The position numbers were made by a program, and so were the translations under genes. A DNA stretch of 64,000 nt from assembly GCA_013176395.1 (NCBI GenBank), contig JABMLP010000002.1:1054001-1118000 (forward strand), in the 5' to 3' direction. The notes under the pieces were generated by a model. That model was not told the DNA's origin. It saw only the letters and a list, made by a program, of their open reading frames with translations, and did not search any database. This DNA is from Venturia oleaginea. Taxonomy: Eukaryota > Ascomycota > Dothideomycetes > Venturiales > Venturiaceae. Below, one piece after another: positions 23,001 through 35,002 of this stretch; position 1 is the first letter of the stretch; each line of letters opens with the position of its first letter.

Positions 23001-24093
23001 AAGAGAAGAATGTCTCTTCAACAAATCCATATCTCTCGATGGGTAGATAGTCATTTTCCTTTCGCGCACTGATACCGGTACGAGCACATTCAGCGAAAAC
23101 AGGGCCCACAGAATCCCAGATTTCAGAAAAAGGTCCCTGAAAGCCTGTCCCCATCATAGATGGATGTTTGTTCCCAGCTACTTCCACTGCGTAAGCCCTG
23201 TTGTACAACATGGTGAGCTCAGCACCCCAAAACAAGGCAGTAGGATGTGAATTTCCCATGCACAAATTGGCAACCTGCCGAAACTCAGGAGACCACGATT
23301 CCATCGGACCAAGTGGAGTAACTGCCCAGTTGACCTCTCGCGCAAAGAGCATGTGAGGCGACAGCATCCCCTTTGGTTTTTTGACTGTCCAATCGGGCAC
23401 AGCTTTCTCAGGAACATCGTCGAGACTGATAGATGCTTTGCCGTTTGACGATCGACCCGTGTCGCCCGAGCTTGTCTCTCCGTTTGAGCTGGGGAGAAAA
23501 AAGACATTGCGAAGAGGTGGTTGATCTGAAGCTACAAGTGTATCTGAATCTGTTGTCATGATGATGTCCTCATCAACTCGATCGGGATTGAATCCACGAG
23601 GCGCTGGAGGACTTTCGAATTTCTTCTCCTCTTGTACGAGTCCACGTAATGAGCCACCCGTGGCTACTTCGTAGGGAGGTCCTCGGGACAGATCTTGGAT
23701 ATGGGTCCTGGGATTCCAAAGCATATTCCCACTGATAAGTCGCCATCGTTGTCGAACAGTTGAGCTTGTCCACAGCATACCACCGTACAGAAAGGACAAT
23801 GGATACACGTCTTTGGAGTCATCGAATTTTGTCACGCCAGTGGCCCAGGCCTTGAATTTCTGATAGGGTGGAATCTGTGGGATCCGAGGCTCAGCCCCCA
23901 CGACCATGTCCAAGAGTTGCTCATGACTTCGAAGAGCGGAATTACAAAACACAGGAGCGATTATGCGAGCGTCGGCAGGGAGCTGTTCACGATCCGGGTC
24001 GAGATCGATGATAAAGGTTGGGCGTGAGTCGACGTCGAGAACTTCTTTGATGGACAGGGCGTCGAGATCCTCGGTCATGAGTTCCATCGACAT
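20048..24093 (-). CDS. Hybrid histidine kinase (PAS/GAF sensor, HisKA, HATPase, receiver)
   Basis: Model: complement(join(20048..20278,20330..20847,20913..21210,21262..21486,21536..21676,21727..22942,22991..24093)), 1243 aa. It senses a signal, autophosphorylates on His, passes the phosphate to its own receiver Asp, and then feeds the HOG-type phosphorelay. Seen: a PAS-like N-terminal region ([13 protein letters not shown], then [17 protein letters not shown]), a GAF-like stretch ([21 protein letters not shown]), a coiled segment, and a PAS core ([19 protein letters not shown]). The H-box [11 protein letters not shown] puts His at about residue 767. It is followed by N-box LMTNAIKF, G1 DTGCGL, G2 [18 protein letters not shown], and a receiver with VVEDN, ILMDLEMPNMDG (Asp about 1164), VTAN and KPF. 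All active-site motifs are intact. No transmembrane segment was seen, so it is probably cytosolic. I do not assign a fungal HK class. Confidence 0.93.
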
Positions 24094-24893
24094 CGAGTGG
24101 TGGTGCCCACGTCGGTCCTACTGACAGCAAGGGACTAAGACGACAGAGCAGGGCCTCATAGTCGATTGCCGGATGAAAAATTCTTGGCAGCCTCCTGTTA
24201 GGTAGGGCCCTAGCTGTTCGTCGTGTCGGCCGGTTCTGTACAAATCTGATCTGTGCCGAAGTTTGTTGAGAAGTGGCATGCATACAAGGTGAAGATTTCG
24301 GATTCAGACTCGTGGCGTCTGCCCCCAGCCACGTCACTGTCACTATCGAAAGGCCAAGCAAGTTACAGCATCCCGTCTCCATCTGTCCCTTTCCGCAAGA
24401 CGTGTCTGACAGTGACTATTTCAGCTACAAGTACCTATACTCCTTCGAGTCTTGCATCATTACCTCGGTCGTTATATCCTATGATCATGTGATCTTCGGA
24501 GAGGCTCTCCGCTTCCGCTTCTGTTTCCGCCTCAAGTATTCAGAGGATGAGATGAAAGGGATGGAAGGTACTATAGACCAATTTTGTCGTGATCACGTGA
24601 GCACCTAGTTTCGCGTTGATCTCGCATCAAGGTATTCACTTGTTTGCTCACCATTCACGCCTCGATATTGTTCACCATGATGAACGGAGGCTTTTCTAGC
24701 TCTGCAAGCTATGAAAAAAGTCTTCATTATGGCTCGGACAAGCCCGTAAGCAGGCTACCGCCTTAGTTGCAGCGAGCGATGCACGAAACGGATAGTCCAG
24801 GCATAGCCTCAGCGAGCCGCCTTCGTATTTGCCATTATGGATGAGTCCTTAACATTCAACTCTCTTCCCATCTTATGAGAAGTCTCAACAGTC
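24094..24893. promoter_or_regulatory. Divergent promoter region, histidine kinase / LIM protein
   Basis: An 800-bp gap between opposed start codons with only accidental short frames. No specific operator or TATA motif was recognised. Confidence 0.35.
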
Positions 24894-27630
24894 ATGGATC
24901 CGTTATCAATTGCTGCAGGATCTGCTGGGCTGGCTACTTCTTGCTTTAAGGTATGTGAATCGACAAGGCTACGCAAGAAGCTTCAACTAACCTACTATTC
25001 TTTTCCAGATTGTTTCCATCCTATACACCTTCATCGATGAGACTCGATCCGTAGACGAAAACGTAGCTGCCCTTATCGCAGAGATCCGAGGGCTTTCACA
25101 AGTGCTGGAAACGGTTAGCAAGAGTTTGAAGCATGATGCCCTGGTCGGATTACGGAGTAGCGATAATGTCAGCCTCTGGACAATGGTCGAGGGCTCTTTA
25201 CAAGAGTGTGGTACAACCTTGGACAAGCTAGGAACTATGCTTCAGGATCTGAACGGTACTGCCAACAGTAGATTCGGCATATTGAGAAGACCCATAATGC
25301 AGGTTCGATTGAACTTGAAGCTTAAAGAGATTGGGGACTTCCAGCAGCAAGTTCGGTCCCATTATAGTGGGATGCAGCTTACACTTGGTACCATCAACGT
25401 GTATGTGGCATTATTGCTGCCCAATGAGGACCTTTTGTACTGATGACAATTCAATGAAGCTGTATCTCATTACATAGCAATTCCTCTCAACAGGATCTTT
25501 CGCGACAGCTCACCGACTTGAAAGACCAGATCACACTGGCAAACGCTTTGGCTTTGCAGCAGCAAACTACTCAACCTGGCTCAAGCCTAGATACATTGCA
25601 GGATAGTCAAAGAATCTCAAACCATTTGAGAAAGCTTGCCCGAGACGCCGAGTCTCTGCGCTCCAGCGCCAGTACTGTGATTGAGGGTGATCGCTCAACC
25701 ATATGGAGTGGATCTGTTCTCGGAGATCAACTATCAAATGATCAATACCGAGATATTCGAGATTGGATTCGGCCACCCGTGGAAGATGAGTCTCCCGAAG
25801 GTAGCTATCGCGTATCTAATATATAGGCCTTGATACTGAATCACCTTGCAGGTGATTCCATAGGCAGCGGTCCTATCAGTGAAGGGGATACAGCCCGAGC
25901 TGATTCCGACTCTGAATCGGATCCAGAACAAGAACTTGTCGAAATGTTTGAAAAGCGTGGCTTGCAGAAGCTGTCTGATAGAGAGTATGAAGAAGCAGAA
26001 AAGTATCTCTGCAAAGCCATTAGTCTACGCAAGCCATTCAGCAAATTCACAACGAGCCAGGAACACATCAAAGCCAATCTTGCCGATTGTTATTGCCGGC
26101 AAGCAAGATGGGACGACGCTGACAGGCTGCTTTCCGGATTGTCTGATTCGCGAAACAAGCTTGACGTACTCGCACTTCACTCCCTGCATGCTGTATCCCA
26201 TAACTACTTCGAAAAGGCCAATGTTGACGCTGCCGACAGGACGTGCAGAAAAGCGCTTCTTGGGAAGAAGAAACTCTTAGGCAAGACCCATGAGTCCTAC
26301 TACCACACTCTTCTACTCCTAGCATGCATTTGCGATGCTAAAGGTGACGAAGTACAAGGTGATGGCTGGCGACACTTCCTGCCGGCGAGCTTGGAGTCGC
26401 GAACTCGCCCCGTGCCCCTGGATCACCAGCTTCGTCCAAAGACGTTCACGCCGAGTCGGCTGTTAGAGATTCCAGGAAGTCCAGCGGTTCAGCATATACC
26501 AGAGACCACTGCAGATTACAAAGAAACCAAGCATTCGCGACAAAGTGGGCATGCAGCACCGTTAGCTGCGCCCGTTGCGGACGAAATATTGCTGGCTGGC
26601 TCTCTCTCGATCCGTCGGAAACCTCTCAGCTCCTCGACTTCCGATAAAGAGGAAGTGAAATCAGCAGAGCAGAGCGCTGTCACCGCTCCAACCACCGACA
26701 GTGGCGTCTTGGCCACAGATGGCCAAGCGGCAGACCTCAAATTCTTGATGCCGTACTTCTTTGACTCTTCTGTGGAAACTAAGACTCAAGCTGAGACAAT
26801 CACGCCCCTACGGTATGTTCGAGTGAGCTGAAATCCTTGTGGTTGCTAACAAAACTTCAGCGACGAACAACCAACAATATCAGCGCTTCAGGAATCCGAC
26901 AAGATCGTGGATGAATCTTCCAGCAAGCCTGCCGCAAGGAACAGAAAGAGCAGCAAGTGGTCAAGGATGCTAGATCCCAGCACTTGGACGACCTTCTCGG
27001 ATAACGAAAACGATACCCACCCTCAACCTGCCCCAGAAACCTTTCCACCACCTTTAATCAACGTGCCACCACCTCCGTCAAGTTCAGTGTCTGAGAAGGT
27101 TTGCGGCAAATGTCAATATTCTCTGTCAGGACAGTTTGTGAGGGCTCTGGGAGATATGTACCATCTCGAGTGCTTCACCTGCAAGGTGACTTCTGCGAGC
27201 CAATGAAGCTCTAAATACAACCGCTGACTTTCCTCCTTAGGACTGTGGCACAATCGTCGCTTCCAAATTCTTTCCCCTCCAAGATGACCAATCGCGTCCA
27301 CTGTGTGAGACGGACTATTTCCGACGTCTCGATCTTCTGTGTGCTGGGTGTGGCCTTGCCTGTCGCGGTTCCTACATCACTGCTTTGGAGAAGAAATACC
27401 ATACCGAGTGTTTCAAATGCCAAACCGATGGTTGTAATCGCGTATTTGGAGCTGCGGACAACTATTATGAGCATGAAGCTGGTGTTTATTGTCGTGAGCA
27501 CTACTCGGAGCACTACGCATCGAGATGCACGAAGTGTAAAGAGGCCATTCTGGCTCAGTTCGTGGAACTTGGGCCGAATAATTATTGGCATGTCGAGTGT
27601 TATGGATTGGATAGGTTGCCAAAGAGCTAG
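24894..27630 (+). CDS. Fungal STAND-type N-terminus + TPR-like + LIM-domain protein
   Basis: Model: join(24894..24950,25009..25400,25478..25800,25852..26812,26861..27185,27241..27630), 815 aa. The start MDPLSIAAGSAGLATSCFK and the following helical region (about residues 1-200) match the style of the N-terminal domain found on many fungal STAND/ankyrin proteins. A helical repeat block (about 290-420; EKRGLQKLSDREYEEAEKYL, then ADCYCRQARWDDADRLL) looks TPR-like. A low-complexity linker with poly-Pro (NVPPPPSSSVSEK) follows. The C-terminal 180 residues are Cys/His-rich LIM zinc fingers: CGKCQYSLSG...HLECFTCKDC, CAGCGLACRG...HTECFKCQ and CTKCKEAIL...HVEC. LIM domains bind proteins, often cytoskeletal. 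Combining a STAND-like N-terminus with LIM fingers and no visible NACHT or NB-ARC ATPase is the odd point. Function is not assigned. Confidence 0.82.
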
Positions 27631-27724
27631 AAGGTTCTTTGGTCCACAGTGTTGACACTCCTACTAGTGTTGGCTCCAACACCCACCAAGCCGTCCGACC
27701 CAGCACTGAACAAGGCCAACCAAC

Positions 27725-29036
27725 ATGACGGAAGCACAGGGAACTGGTGCGGTTCTAGACACAGGCCTAGTGGTCCAGTCGCTGGTAAGATATGGCAGCG
27801 GAACCTTGAGATGCTTGTACTAATGTGTTCTTTAAAAGCGGTCGACCTTCCACGAATCTCGAGTTCCGGCACCACGCCGCCCCTTGAACGATGAATCAAT
27901 TGTTTCGAAGTCAGTCTTAGCATTGACCAAGGTTATTACACCATACCTCGTTGAGAACTGCCCCGCATTCGTACGTCTCGAAGCTGCTCGTGAGAAGGTA
28001 AAGAGATTTCAAAAAATATGAACAAGCTCATTCAGCTGATCACTCAACACAGGGCTGGCATAATCCCGCTGGAGACGAACACTTCAAGAAATTGCAACAA
28101 GTTCTGAAGACGCCAAACTGGGAGCAACAGCAACGCTTTTATACAATGATGAAGGAAATAGGCACGGAGATGCATATCAAGACAAAAGCCATGACGCCAG
28201 GATTGTGCGGCGAGGAGGCGTTTCGAATCCTGGATCTGTGTATGGCACCAGGCGGCTACACTTGGAGTGCCTTGCGATACAACCCAGATGCTGTGGCATA
28301 CGGCATCACTCTGCCAGAGTCAGATGGTGGCCTCAAAATGCACTTCCCACGTCATTTGGCTGAAGTCAAGGAACTCGACATCACGCTGCTTACCACCGAG
28401 TTGGGTTGCGACACTGCTCCCACAAACCACCCAGAGAGTTCTCTGTTCCTCACCGAGCCTGTCTTCCCAGGCAAGCACTTCCAGCTGGTGTTTTGTGACG
28501 GTACCTTGGCCAAGTCACAGAAAGTACATGAGCTACCCGAATACCGTGACCGCTACAAGATGTCACGCCTTCTGAATGCGCAGCTCGTTCTAGCTTTGCA
28601 AAAGATCTTGCCTGGAGGCACAATCGTCGCTTTGCTTCACAAGCTTGAGGGGTGCAACACCTTGAAGCTTCTCCAACAATTCGACTCCTTTGCAGACATT
28701 CAACTATTCAAACCGGAGTGGAAGCACGCTATTCGATCATCCTTCTATCTCATCGCCAAGAACGTACAGCCTAGAACCGAGAAGGCCCAGGCGGCTCTGC
28801 AAGGGTGGAAGGAGGACTGGCGTTGTTCAACGTTTGGTGGAGAGCTAGGGGATGGAGACAAGCTCAAGGAGCCGGAAATTGAGGAAGTTCAGGCAGCTTT
28901 GACCGTTTTCGGACCCCGTCTCATCGAATTGGGTGCCCTGCCTTGGGATATTCAAGCTCGCGCTCTGGATCAGAAGGACTGGACTGCTCCGTTCCGTCCT
29001 ACACACAGGTCATACTTCTCCAAGAAGCGTTACTGA
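27725..29036 (+). CDS. FtsJ/RrmJ-type SAM-dependent methyltransferase domain protein
   Basis: Model: join(27725..27784,27839..27997,28053..29036), 400 aa; intron 1 has a perfect TACTAAT branch site. The fold is a class I methyltransferase of the FtsJ type, whose members 2'-O-methylate RNA riboses. Motif I is RILDLCMAPGGYTWSAL; motif IV-like FQLVFCDGT carries the conserved Asp; a later Lys lies in VALLHKLEG; and SSFYLIAK resembles the last catalytic strand. The N-terminal domain (about 100 aa, with PLNDESIVSKSVLALTKVI) has no recognised fold. The target RNA is unknown, and the catalytic K-D-K-E set is only partly certain by eye. It starts 94 bp after the LIM gene on the same strand. Confidence 0.83.
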
Positions 29037-29810
29037 GTCGATCCATATCGCGACGGAAGCGAACAAAGATGTATACCTATGCAGCAAGGCTCCGAAGGAC
29101 AGTGGTAAGAAGCAAAGCTGCCGCCGGCCTCTGCAACGCTGCTGGAGTTCAAGGAGAAGTGACAACCTTCAATGGATAATGAGCAAGCAAAGGACTCATA
29201 ACCCAAGCATATACAAAGCACGATTGCGAAAATTTGAAAAACTTCACAGTTAACCTATGTTATTCGTATATCGCGTTCGTGGTTGAATTTCAGTTCCGTT
29301 GTCTCTCACTCAGTCTCAGGAGTGTCCAACATCCTTCTTCTCATGATCAACAACGGTGGTGAAAATTCATGCACGGGAGAGAAGATGGTAATTGCACCAC
29401 TTCCTTGCGTTTTAATTAAAGATTAGAAGATATACTAACTGAGATCAAAGTCGCCCAAAGTCATCCTGAGTTGGTAGCGATACTACCCAACACTCAACCA
29501 TGTATGCCACAGCGTTCGCATCTGTCTTGACTGAATGTTCTACCTTCACCACGTCTTGCCCACTCGTTCGCAGTCCAGACATCTAAACCTAATGTGTCCG
29601 CGACAGACGACGCATTACGACTCTTGCTCCCATGGTGATGGCGCCCAGCGCTCAAGCGAATTATGTCTTGCTTTCCCCCTTGATTATTATATCATTATAC
29701 ATGACAATCAACGTGCCAGCCTAACATCTCATTTTTCCGAGTCCGGCTCTTCCTCTGACTGCTTGTTCTCTGAGTCCGACTCTTCGTCTGCCACTCTTCG
29801 ATATGGGTGA
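29037..29810. other. Intergenic flank left of the chromovirus
   Basis: About 770 bp with no supportable gene: the 3' side of the FtsJ-like gene up to the target duplication. Its last five bases (29811-29815, GGTAT) are the left copy of the duplication. Confidence 0.4.
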
Positions 29811-29815
29811 GGTAT

Positions 29816-30147
29816 TGTAAGAGTTCAACCCTCAAAGGTGTTTCGCAAGTGAGGGAAGACAGCTTATATTTCAAGTATCTAAGTACAGAGAAGAAAGTGT
29901 AAGTACAGGAAGGATAGCTAGTATATATAATCCTCCTCTTACAATAGATCCTTCTAGAAAGTATCTTTAAATGGAAACGTGACAGCTTGCAAAATAGAAC
30001 ATGGCAGCTTGCGAAATAGAACATGACAGCTTGCAAAATAGAACATGACAGCTTGCAAAATAGAACATGACAGCTTGCAGAATAACAAGAGAACAATTGG
30101 AAATCCAGTCATGGATAAGCTAGAGAGAAGGATTCCATCCCTTAACA
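29816..30147 (-). repeat. 3' LTR of the chromovirus
   Basis: 332 bp, TG...CA ended (TGTTAAGG... to ...CTCTTACA in element sense). It contains five tandem copies of a 22-bp unit (about 29981-30086, core GACAGCTTGCAAAATAGAAC), a TATATATA box near 29930, and TATCTAAGTAC at 29876-29886, which pairs with the primer site. Open frames of up to 133 codons inside it are repeat artefacts. Confidence 0.93.
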
Positions 30148-33100
30148 TTATCCCCTCCCCCCCTCTCTTGTAGATCGATGTGAGCGTAGTCTCTGAGGGC
30201 GTAGTATAGGTCCGTCGTTTTCAAGAACGTTGCCGTAGGCACTTTCAAAAGCGTCCAGAGCTGTAGTTTGTTGGAGTTCGCTAAGGGGTTCCCACGTAGG
30301 ATCAACGTAGCCTACCCACTTAACTAAGACTTCTCGCGTTTGTTGTCGACCTCGCCGGCGCCATCTTGCGGCTAGAATAGCCTCGATACCGTATTCCTCG
30401 TCTCCTTGTTCAGTTACTATAGGAGGCGGCTGTGTATTATCTTGTATTTGTGAAGGTAGGGGATCTGTGCCAGCTCTCCTAAGTAAAGACGTATGAAATC
30501 GGTTGTGGATTCCTCTGGGTGTATCAAGCTCGTAAGACATTGAGTTGATAACTCGTGTAACTGTATACTTCCCATGAATCCAGTCTAGTTTCTTACAAGG
30601 ACGTAGGGTTTTTACGTTCTTTAGGTTGAGCCAGACTTTGTCTCCCACTTTAAAAGAGTCAGCCGGAGCACGATCTCTATTAGAGTAGTATTCTTGCTGT
30701 TGCTGAGCTGATACCATTGACGTTTCTGCCCATTCTTGTGCGTCCTTCAATTTTGCTACAAGATCTTGTGCTTTTTCTTTTGGATTCTTAGGGGTTTCCT
30801 GGGGAGCTTCAACAGTTCCTATATGCTCAATGTTATAACCGTGGGTTAAGAAGAAAGGCGATAGGCCCGTAGCTTGGTTTGGTCTATTATCGAGGCATAT
30901 TTGAGCAATAGGCAGGAGCTCGACCCAGTCGTTCTGACTAAATGTACAGAACTTACGTAGATAGGCTTCAACTTCTTGATTTCTTCTTTCCGTAGATCCA
31001 TCAGTCTCAGGGTGATACGCTGTAGAGAGTCTTCTCTCTATCTTAAGAAGGTGACAAACTTCTTTCCAGAAAGCATTAACAAATTGCGTGTCCCTATCTG
31101 AGACTAGAGATCTAGGAAGCCAGTGTAATCTTACGTAGTTCTGCATAAATAGTTTTGCAAATCCTTCAGCTCCAAACTGTTCTTTAGGCACTGGGAACAG
31201 GATAGTTCCTTTACCCAAGCGGTCAGTAATAACGCAGAGTCTTGTGCATCTTTGGCTCTCTGGTAATTCGACTATGAAGTCTACTGAAATATCTTGCCAG
31301 ATACGGCTAGGGACAGGAAGAGGTTTAAGTAAACCTTTCTTTTTGTCTCGCCAGACTGAAGTTCTTCCGCAGACGTCACAATTGCGTATAAACTGACGTA
31401 TATCTTGAGCAAATCCCGGCCAGTAGAACTGTCTGGAGAGAATAGCAATAGTAGCTTCTCGTCCAGGATGCCCTGATAGGACTGAATCGTGTATTTCTTG
31501 AATTACTCCTGTTAAGAGAGGCTCGTAGGAGGGCAACCAGATTCGGTCTCTATAGTAGAGCTGGTTATTTTCGACTTTACAATCTCCTATAGAAGTAGGA
31601 ACCTTTAGCTTAGATGGGAACTGCCTATCTTGCTTTAGAACGCTTTGGAAAATACGTCTGTAGTCTAGATCTCCTTCGAGTGCAGTTTCCCATCTATCCC
31701 TTAGATCACCTGAGAGAAAGGGATTTTGTATAAAGGGGATAGGTTCTTTGTCTACTTCTTGAGCATTTTCTTGGGCAGCTTCTTCTCTTGCAGGAGTCTT
31801 ATCCTCTAGAACGTTAATCCAAAGCTTTGGAGGTAATAACGTTCTAGTTCTTTCAACGATTCTTGGGTCTTGAATATCCTTTGGGAGATCTTGATCCCTT
31901 CGAGTTAAGGCGTCTGGAACTACAGATTCAGAGCCTGGGCGATAGCCTAGTTTGAAGTTAAACTTAGCTAGTATCTGCGCCCATCTCATTTGCCTTTCAT
32001 TTAGTTCCCTTTTTACCATAAACTTCTCAAGGTTCTTGTGATCTGTGAGGATAATGAATGGCTTACTTAGGCTTAGTAGCTCGCTAGTCCAATGGACTAG
32101 AGCTTTGACTATAGCCATAAGTTCTTTGTCGTGGATATCATAATTGCATTCGGCTGGCAAGTGCTTAGTAGAGAAGAAAGCACATGGTTTCCAGTTACCT
32201 AGCTCATCTTTTTGACTAAGTACTGCTCCGGAAGCCCAGCCTGAAGCATCAGGTTCTACTCGCGTAGGCTTATCTTCATCAAGTGCAGACAGGACAGGTT
32301 CTTTGCAAAACTCTGCCTTAAGTTTTTGAAAAGATTCTTCTTGCTCCTTCCCCATAAAAATGGAGTATTCTTCTTTGTAAGGCGAACCAGAGGCTCCCTT
32401 ATTGTTGAGTTATCTTTTACAAAGTCACGGTAGAAGTTTGTAAAGCCTAGGAAGCCACGTACTCCTCGTAGAGTAGTAGGACGTTCCCATTCTTTAATTG
32501 CTTTGATCTTCTCCGGATCCATGTGTAGGCCCGTTTCAGTATCTATAACGAAGCCTAGATACTTGACTCGTTTGGTATTAAACTCGCACTTCCGAATATC
32601 AAGGAATAACCCAGCGTTAAGGCAGCTTTGAAGTATCTTTTCAGTCTTTTCTTCATGGTCTTTAAGGTTCTTTGAAGAGTATATTACTATATCGTCTAGA
32701 TAAGCTGAGCAGAACTCGTCTAGGTATCGTCGAAGGATATAGTTTATATACCGTTGAAAAGACGCAGGTGCACCGGTTAAGCCAAAGGGAGTAACTAGCC
32801 ATTCAAATAGACCATATCTAGTTCGAAAGGCAGTTTTGAACTCATCTCCCGTTGCGATTCGAATCTTGTGGAAGGCAGCATTTACATCAAGCTTACTAAG
32901 ATACTTAGCACGAGCTAAGGTTAGTAAAGTCTCTTTTACTAACGGTAGCGGGTACCTATCCTTTCGAGTAATTGCGTTTAAGGCTCGGTAGTCTACGCAA
33001 AAGCGTAAGCCCCCTCCTGGTTTCTTCACAAAGAGAACTGGAGACGCAGCAACTGATTTACTCTCTCGGATAAAGCCTTTATCTAGTAGCTCTGTAAGAG

Positions 33101-33998
33101 TCCTTCGCAAAACAAGGAGTTGTTCTCGACCCATACCATATAGAGGTCCCCAAGGAAGTGGTTTTCCTTCTTCTATAGGTATTTCGTGATCAATCCCAGG
33201 GCGATGCGGTGGTAGTCTCTCGGCCCTTTTAGGATCAAAGACAGCAGCGTACTTATGAAACCTCTTAGGTAGCAATTCCAGTATTTGCTCTGTTGTCAAA
33301 GGGACTTTCGGCTTCAAGGCAATATCAATATCTCGAAGAGTAACAGCAAATACTCTAGACGCGTCTTTGATTTTCTCAAGTGTAGAAGTGACAAGGCGGT
33401 GGAATCTTACGGGCGCTACTTGTTGTATATCAAGTTTGTCTTCAAATTTAGCATCGCGAATGCTAATCCCGTTTGCAAAGGTAAGAGTACCTTTAGATTC
33501 ATTGATAACGGCTTTGGTGTCCTTGAGAAAAGGCCTGCCTAGTAGAAGATCCTCAAATTGTCCCGGGACTATATAAGCAAAAGCGTTGCATATAAGTCCC
33601 CCTAAATCTAGGTTCAACTTCGCAATTTTTGTCACTTGGGTCTGTCCTTCTTCCTTAAGAACTCCACCTATAGTACGCGGACTAATAGGGAGTACTTCAA
33701 GGTCCATCTGCGAAGCTTTCTCCTCGTTTATTGATGCGTAGCAGCTAGATCCATTATCAAGGAGAGTTTTAAGAGAGTATATATCGTTCACTATAGTATT
33801 TGTGTAGAAAAGGCGGGAGAGCATCTTGGGTCTGAACTGCTCCCATTCTTTTTCTATCCGAGAACGGTGTGAATCAGTGTCTTTGTTCGAATTCAAAATA
33901 CTATTTACTCTCTCAATTGACTCCTTTGACAATTTTGCTCTATCTACTCTACGCCTCCATCCACGACTTTGGATAGAGGCTACTCTTTTTCCGAGTAG
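30148..33998 (-). pseudogene. pol: pol polyprotein of the chromovirus (protease, RT, RNase H, integrase, chromodomain), one frame break
   Basis: Two frames cover it: about 33998-32256 and 32355-30148. The first has a protease-like LLDNGSSCYAS (DNGS where DTG/DSG is usual) and RT with FRTRYGLFEWLVTPFGLTG and the catalytic YLDDIVIYS. The second has RNase H (RVEPDASGWASGAVL, TDHKNLEKF), an integrase zinc region ending CDVCGR, DDE residues (DFIVELPES, SDRDTQFVNAF, STERRNQEVE), and a chromodomain (EVLVKWVGYVDPTWEPLSEL). The frames meet at a GGGG run (32350-32353) just after FLWG, consistent with one lost base; this is an unusual place for recoding. The upstream end has no ATG and lies in the -1 frame relative to gag, overlapping its 3' end at a GGAAAAAG stretch (33985-33992), so gag-pol is probably made by -1 frameshifting. 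Confidence 0.9.
30151..30163 (-). other. Polypurine tract of the chromovirus
   Basis: On the minus strand a G-rich run (GGGGGG AGGGGA type) lies 3 bp before the 3' LTR, where plus-strand DNA synthesis is primed. It also forms the last codons of pol, whose TAA stop (30148-30150) abuts the LTR. Confidence 0.8.
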
Positions 33999-35002
33999 TC
34001 CTCTTCTTCAACTTCTTCATTCTCCTCAGTGGTTCCTTTGGCCCTTTTTGAACCAAGTTGCGTGACTCTTTCTACCTCTGTATCCAACCAGCAGTCTTTC
34101 ATTCTATGGCCGGCCTTCCCACAGCGTAAGCAGAGGTTATTTGCCTTCCTATATTCATAGGCTTTAGACGAAATTTTTAACTTGTTTACGCGTGTAGGCT
34201 CCCAGTCCATAGCGTTCAGATCTTTAAAAGACTTCTCTTTATCTCTGAATCGTAACTTATCTTCTGAGGAAGAGAGCATCTTTGCTGTAGTGATTTGCAT
34301 ACTTGTATTCAAAAGATCGGACACAAACTGCTGGTAGGAGGTACTCTGAGATTGGCCTATTCTCTGGTTTCGCAGCTCTTGATTTATTGCTTTGTGTAGA
34401 AATGCAATTTTAACAGCGTCAGGCCAAGTCATTCCTCCAGCATTAGCAAGAGTGGTTTCAAAACGGGGAAGAAAAGAGAAGAAGGGTTCTTTCTCTTTTT
34501 GTTTGATTGTGGACAGGCTTACAGTAGCTCTTTGTTGTTGTATTGGATCGCCATAGAAGTTGTCCATATACTGTAACAATTTCTGTCCCGTTTTATCTTC
34601 CTCTGGAGCTGTCTTTACGTAGGCCAGAGTAGCCTGAGCTGCGGAGCCTCGTAGAGAGGAGAAGATGTAGGCAAATTGGTTCCTACTATCCCCTATAGAT
34701 TCTGCGTCTATCTCCAACTTCATCCTTGCTTGTTGAAACCACTGAGCCCATTCAGAACGCTTGCCATCAAATTCTTGGAGCTTAGGAAGTACAGCTTTCT
34801 TCCTATGTATTCTGTCTTTTTGTGAATTCTTAGTCTCTTGTCCTTCTACTACGTTCTCAGAGCGAGTAGTGTTAGGCAAGATTGTAAGAATACGCGTAAT
34901 AGCATCGTTCTGAATGGCTAGTTGATGTTGTAATGCTGCCATAGCTTCTTGTAGGGCTTGGGGTTCTTGAGGAACTCTTTGTTCCTGATCTTCTCCTTCC
35001 AT
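33980..35002 (-). CDS. gag: gag of the chromovirus
   Basis: 340 aa, start MEGEDQEQRVPQEPQ. The capsid-like middle contains ATVSLSTIKQKEKEPFFSF. A single CCHC zinc knuckle, CLRCGKAGHRMKDC, lies near residues 293-306 and binds the RNA genome. An acidic tail (EENEEVEEEDYSEKE) ends at the TAG at 33980-33982, inside the overlap with the pol frame. The frame is fully open. Confidence 0.93.
   Translation of the reverse strand: MEGEDQEQRVPQEPQALQEAMAALQHQLAIQNDAITRILTILPNTTRSENVVEGQETKNSQKDRIHRKKAVLPKLQEFDGKRSEWAQWFQQARMKLEIDAESIGDSRNQFAYIFSSLRGSAAQATLAYVKTAPEEDKTGQKLLQYMDNFYGDPIQQQRATVSLSTIKQKEKEPFFSFLPRFETTLANAGGMTWPDAVKIAFLHKAINQELRNQRIGQSQSTSYQQFVSDLLNTSMQITTAKMLSSSEDKLRFRDKEKSFKDLNAMDWEPTRVNKLKISSKAYEYRKANNLCLRCGKAGHRMKDCWLDTEVERVTQLGSKRAKGTTEENEEVEEEDYSEKE

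Noticed and set aside
29695..30148. Open frames of 64-179 codons with repeated SCHVLFCKL-type peptides (also at 35408-36188 and 40666-41142)
   Set aside because: They are translations of the LTR and its 22-bp array, which happens to be free of stops. They are not genes.
32350..32358. Programmed -1 frameshift inside pol
   Set aside because: No canonical slippery heptamer, and the RT-RNase H boundary is not a known recoding site; a lost G in a homopolymer is simpler.
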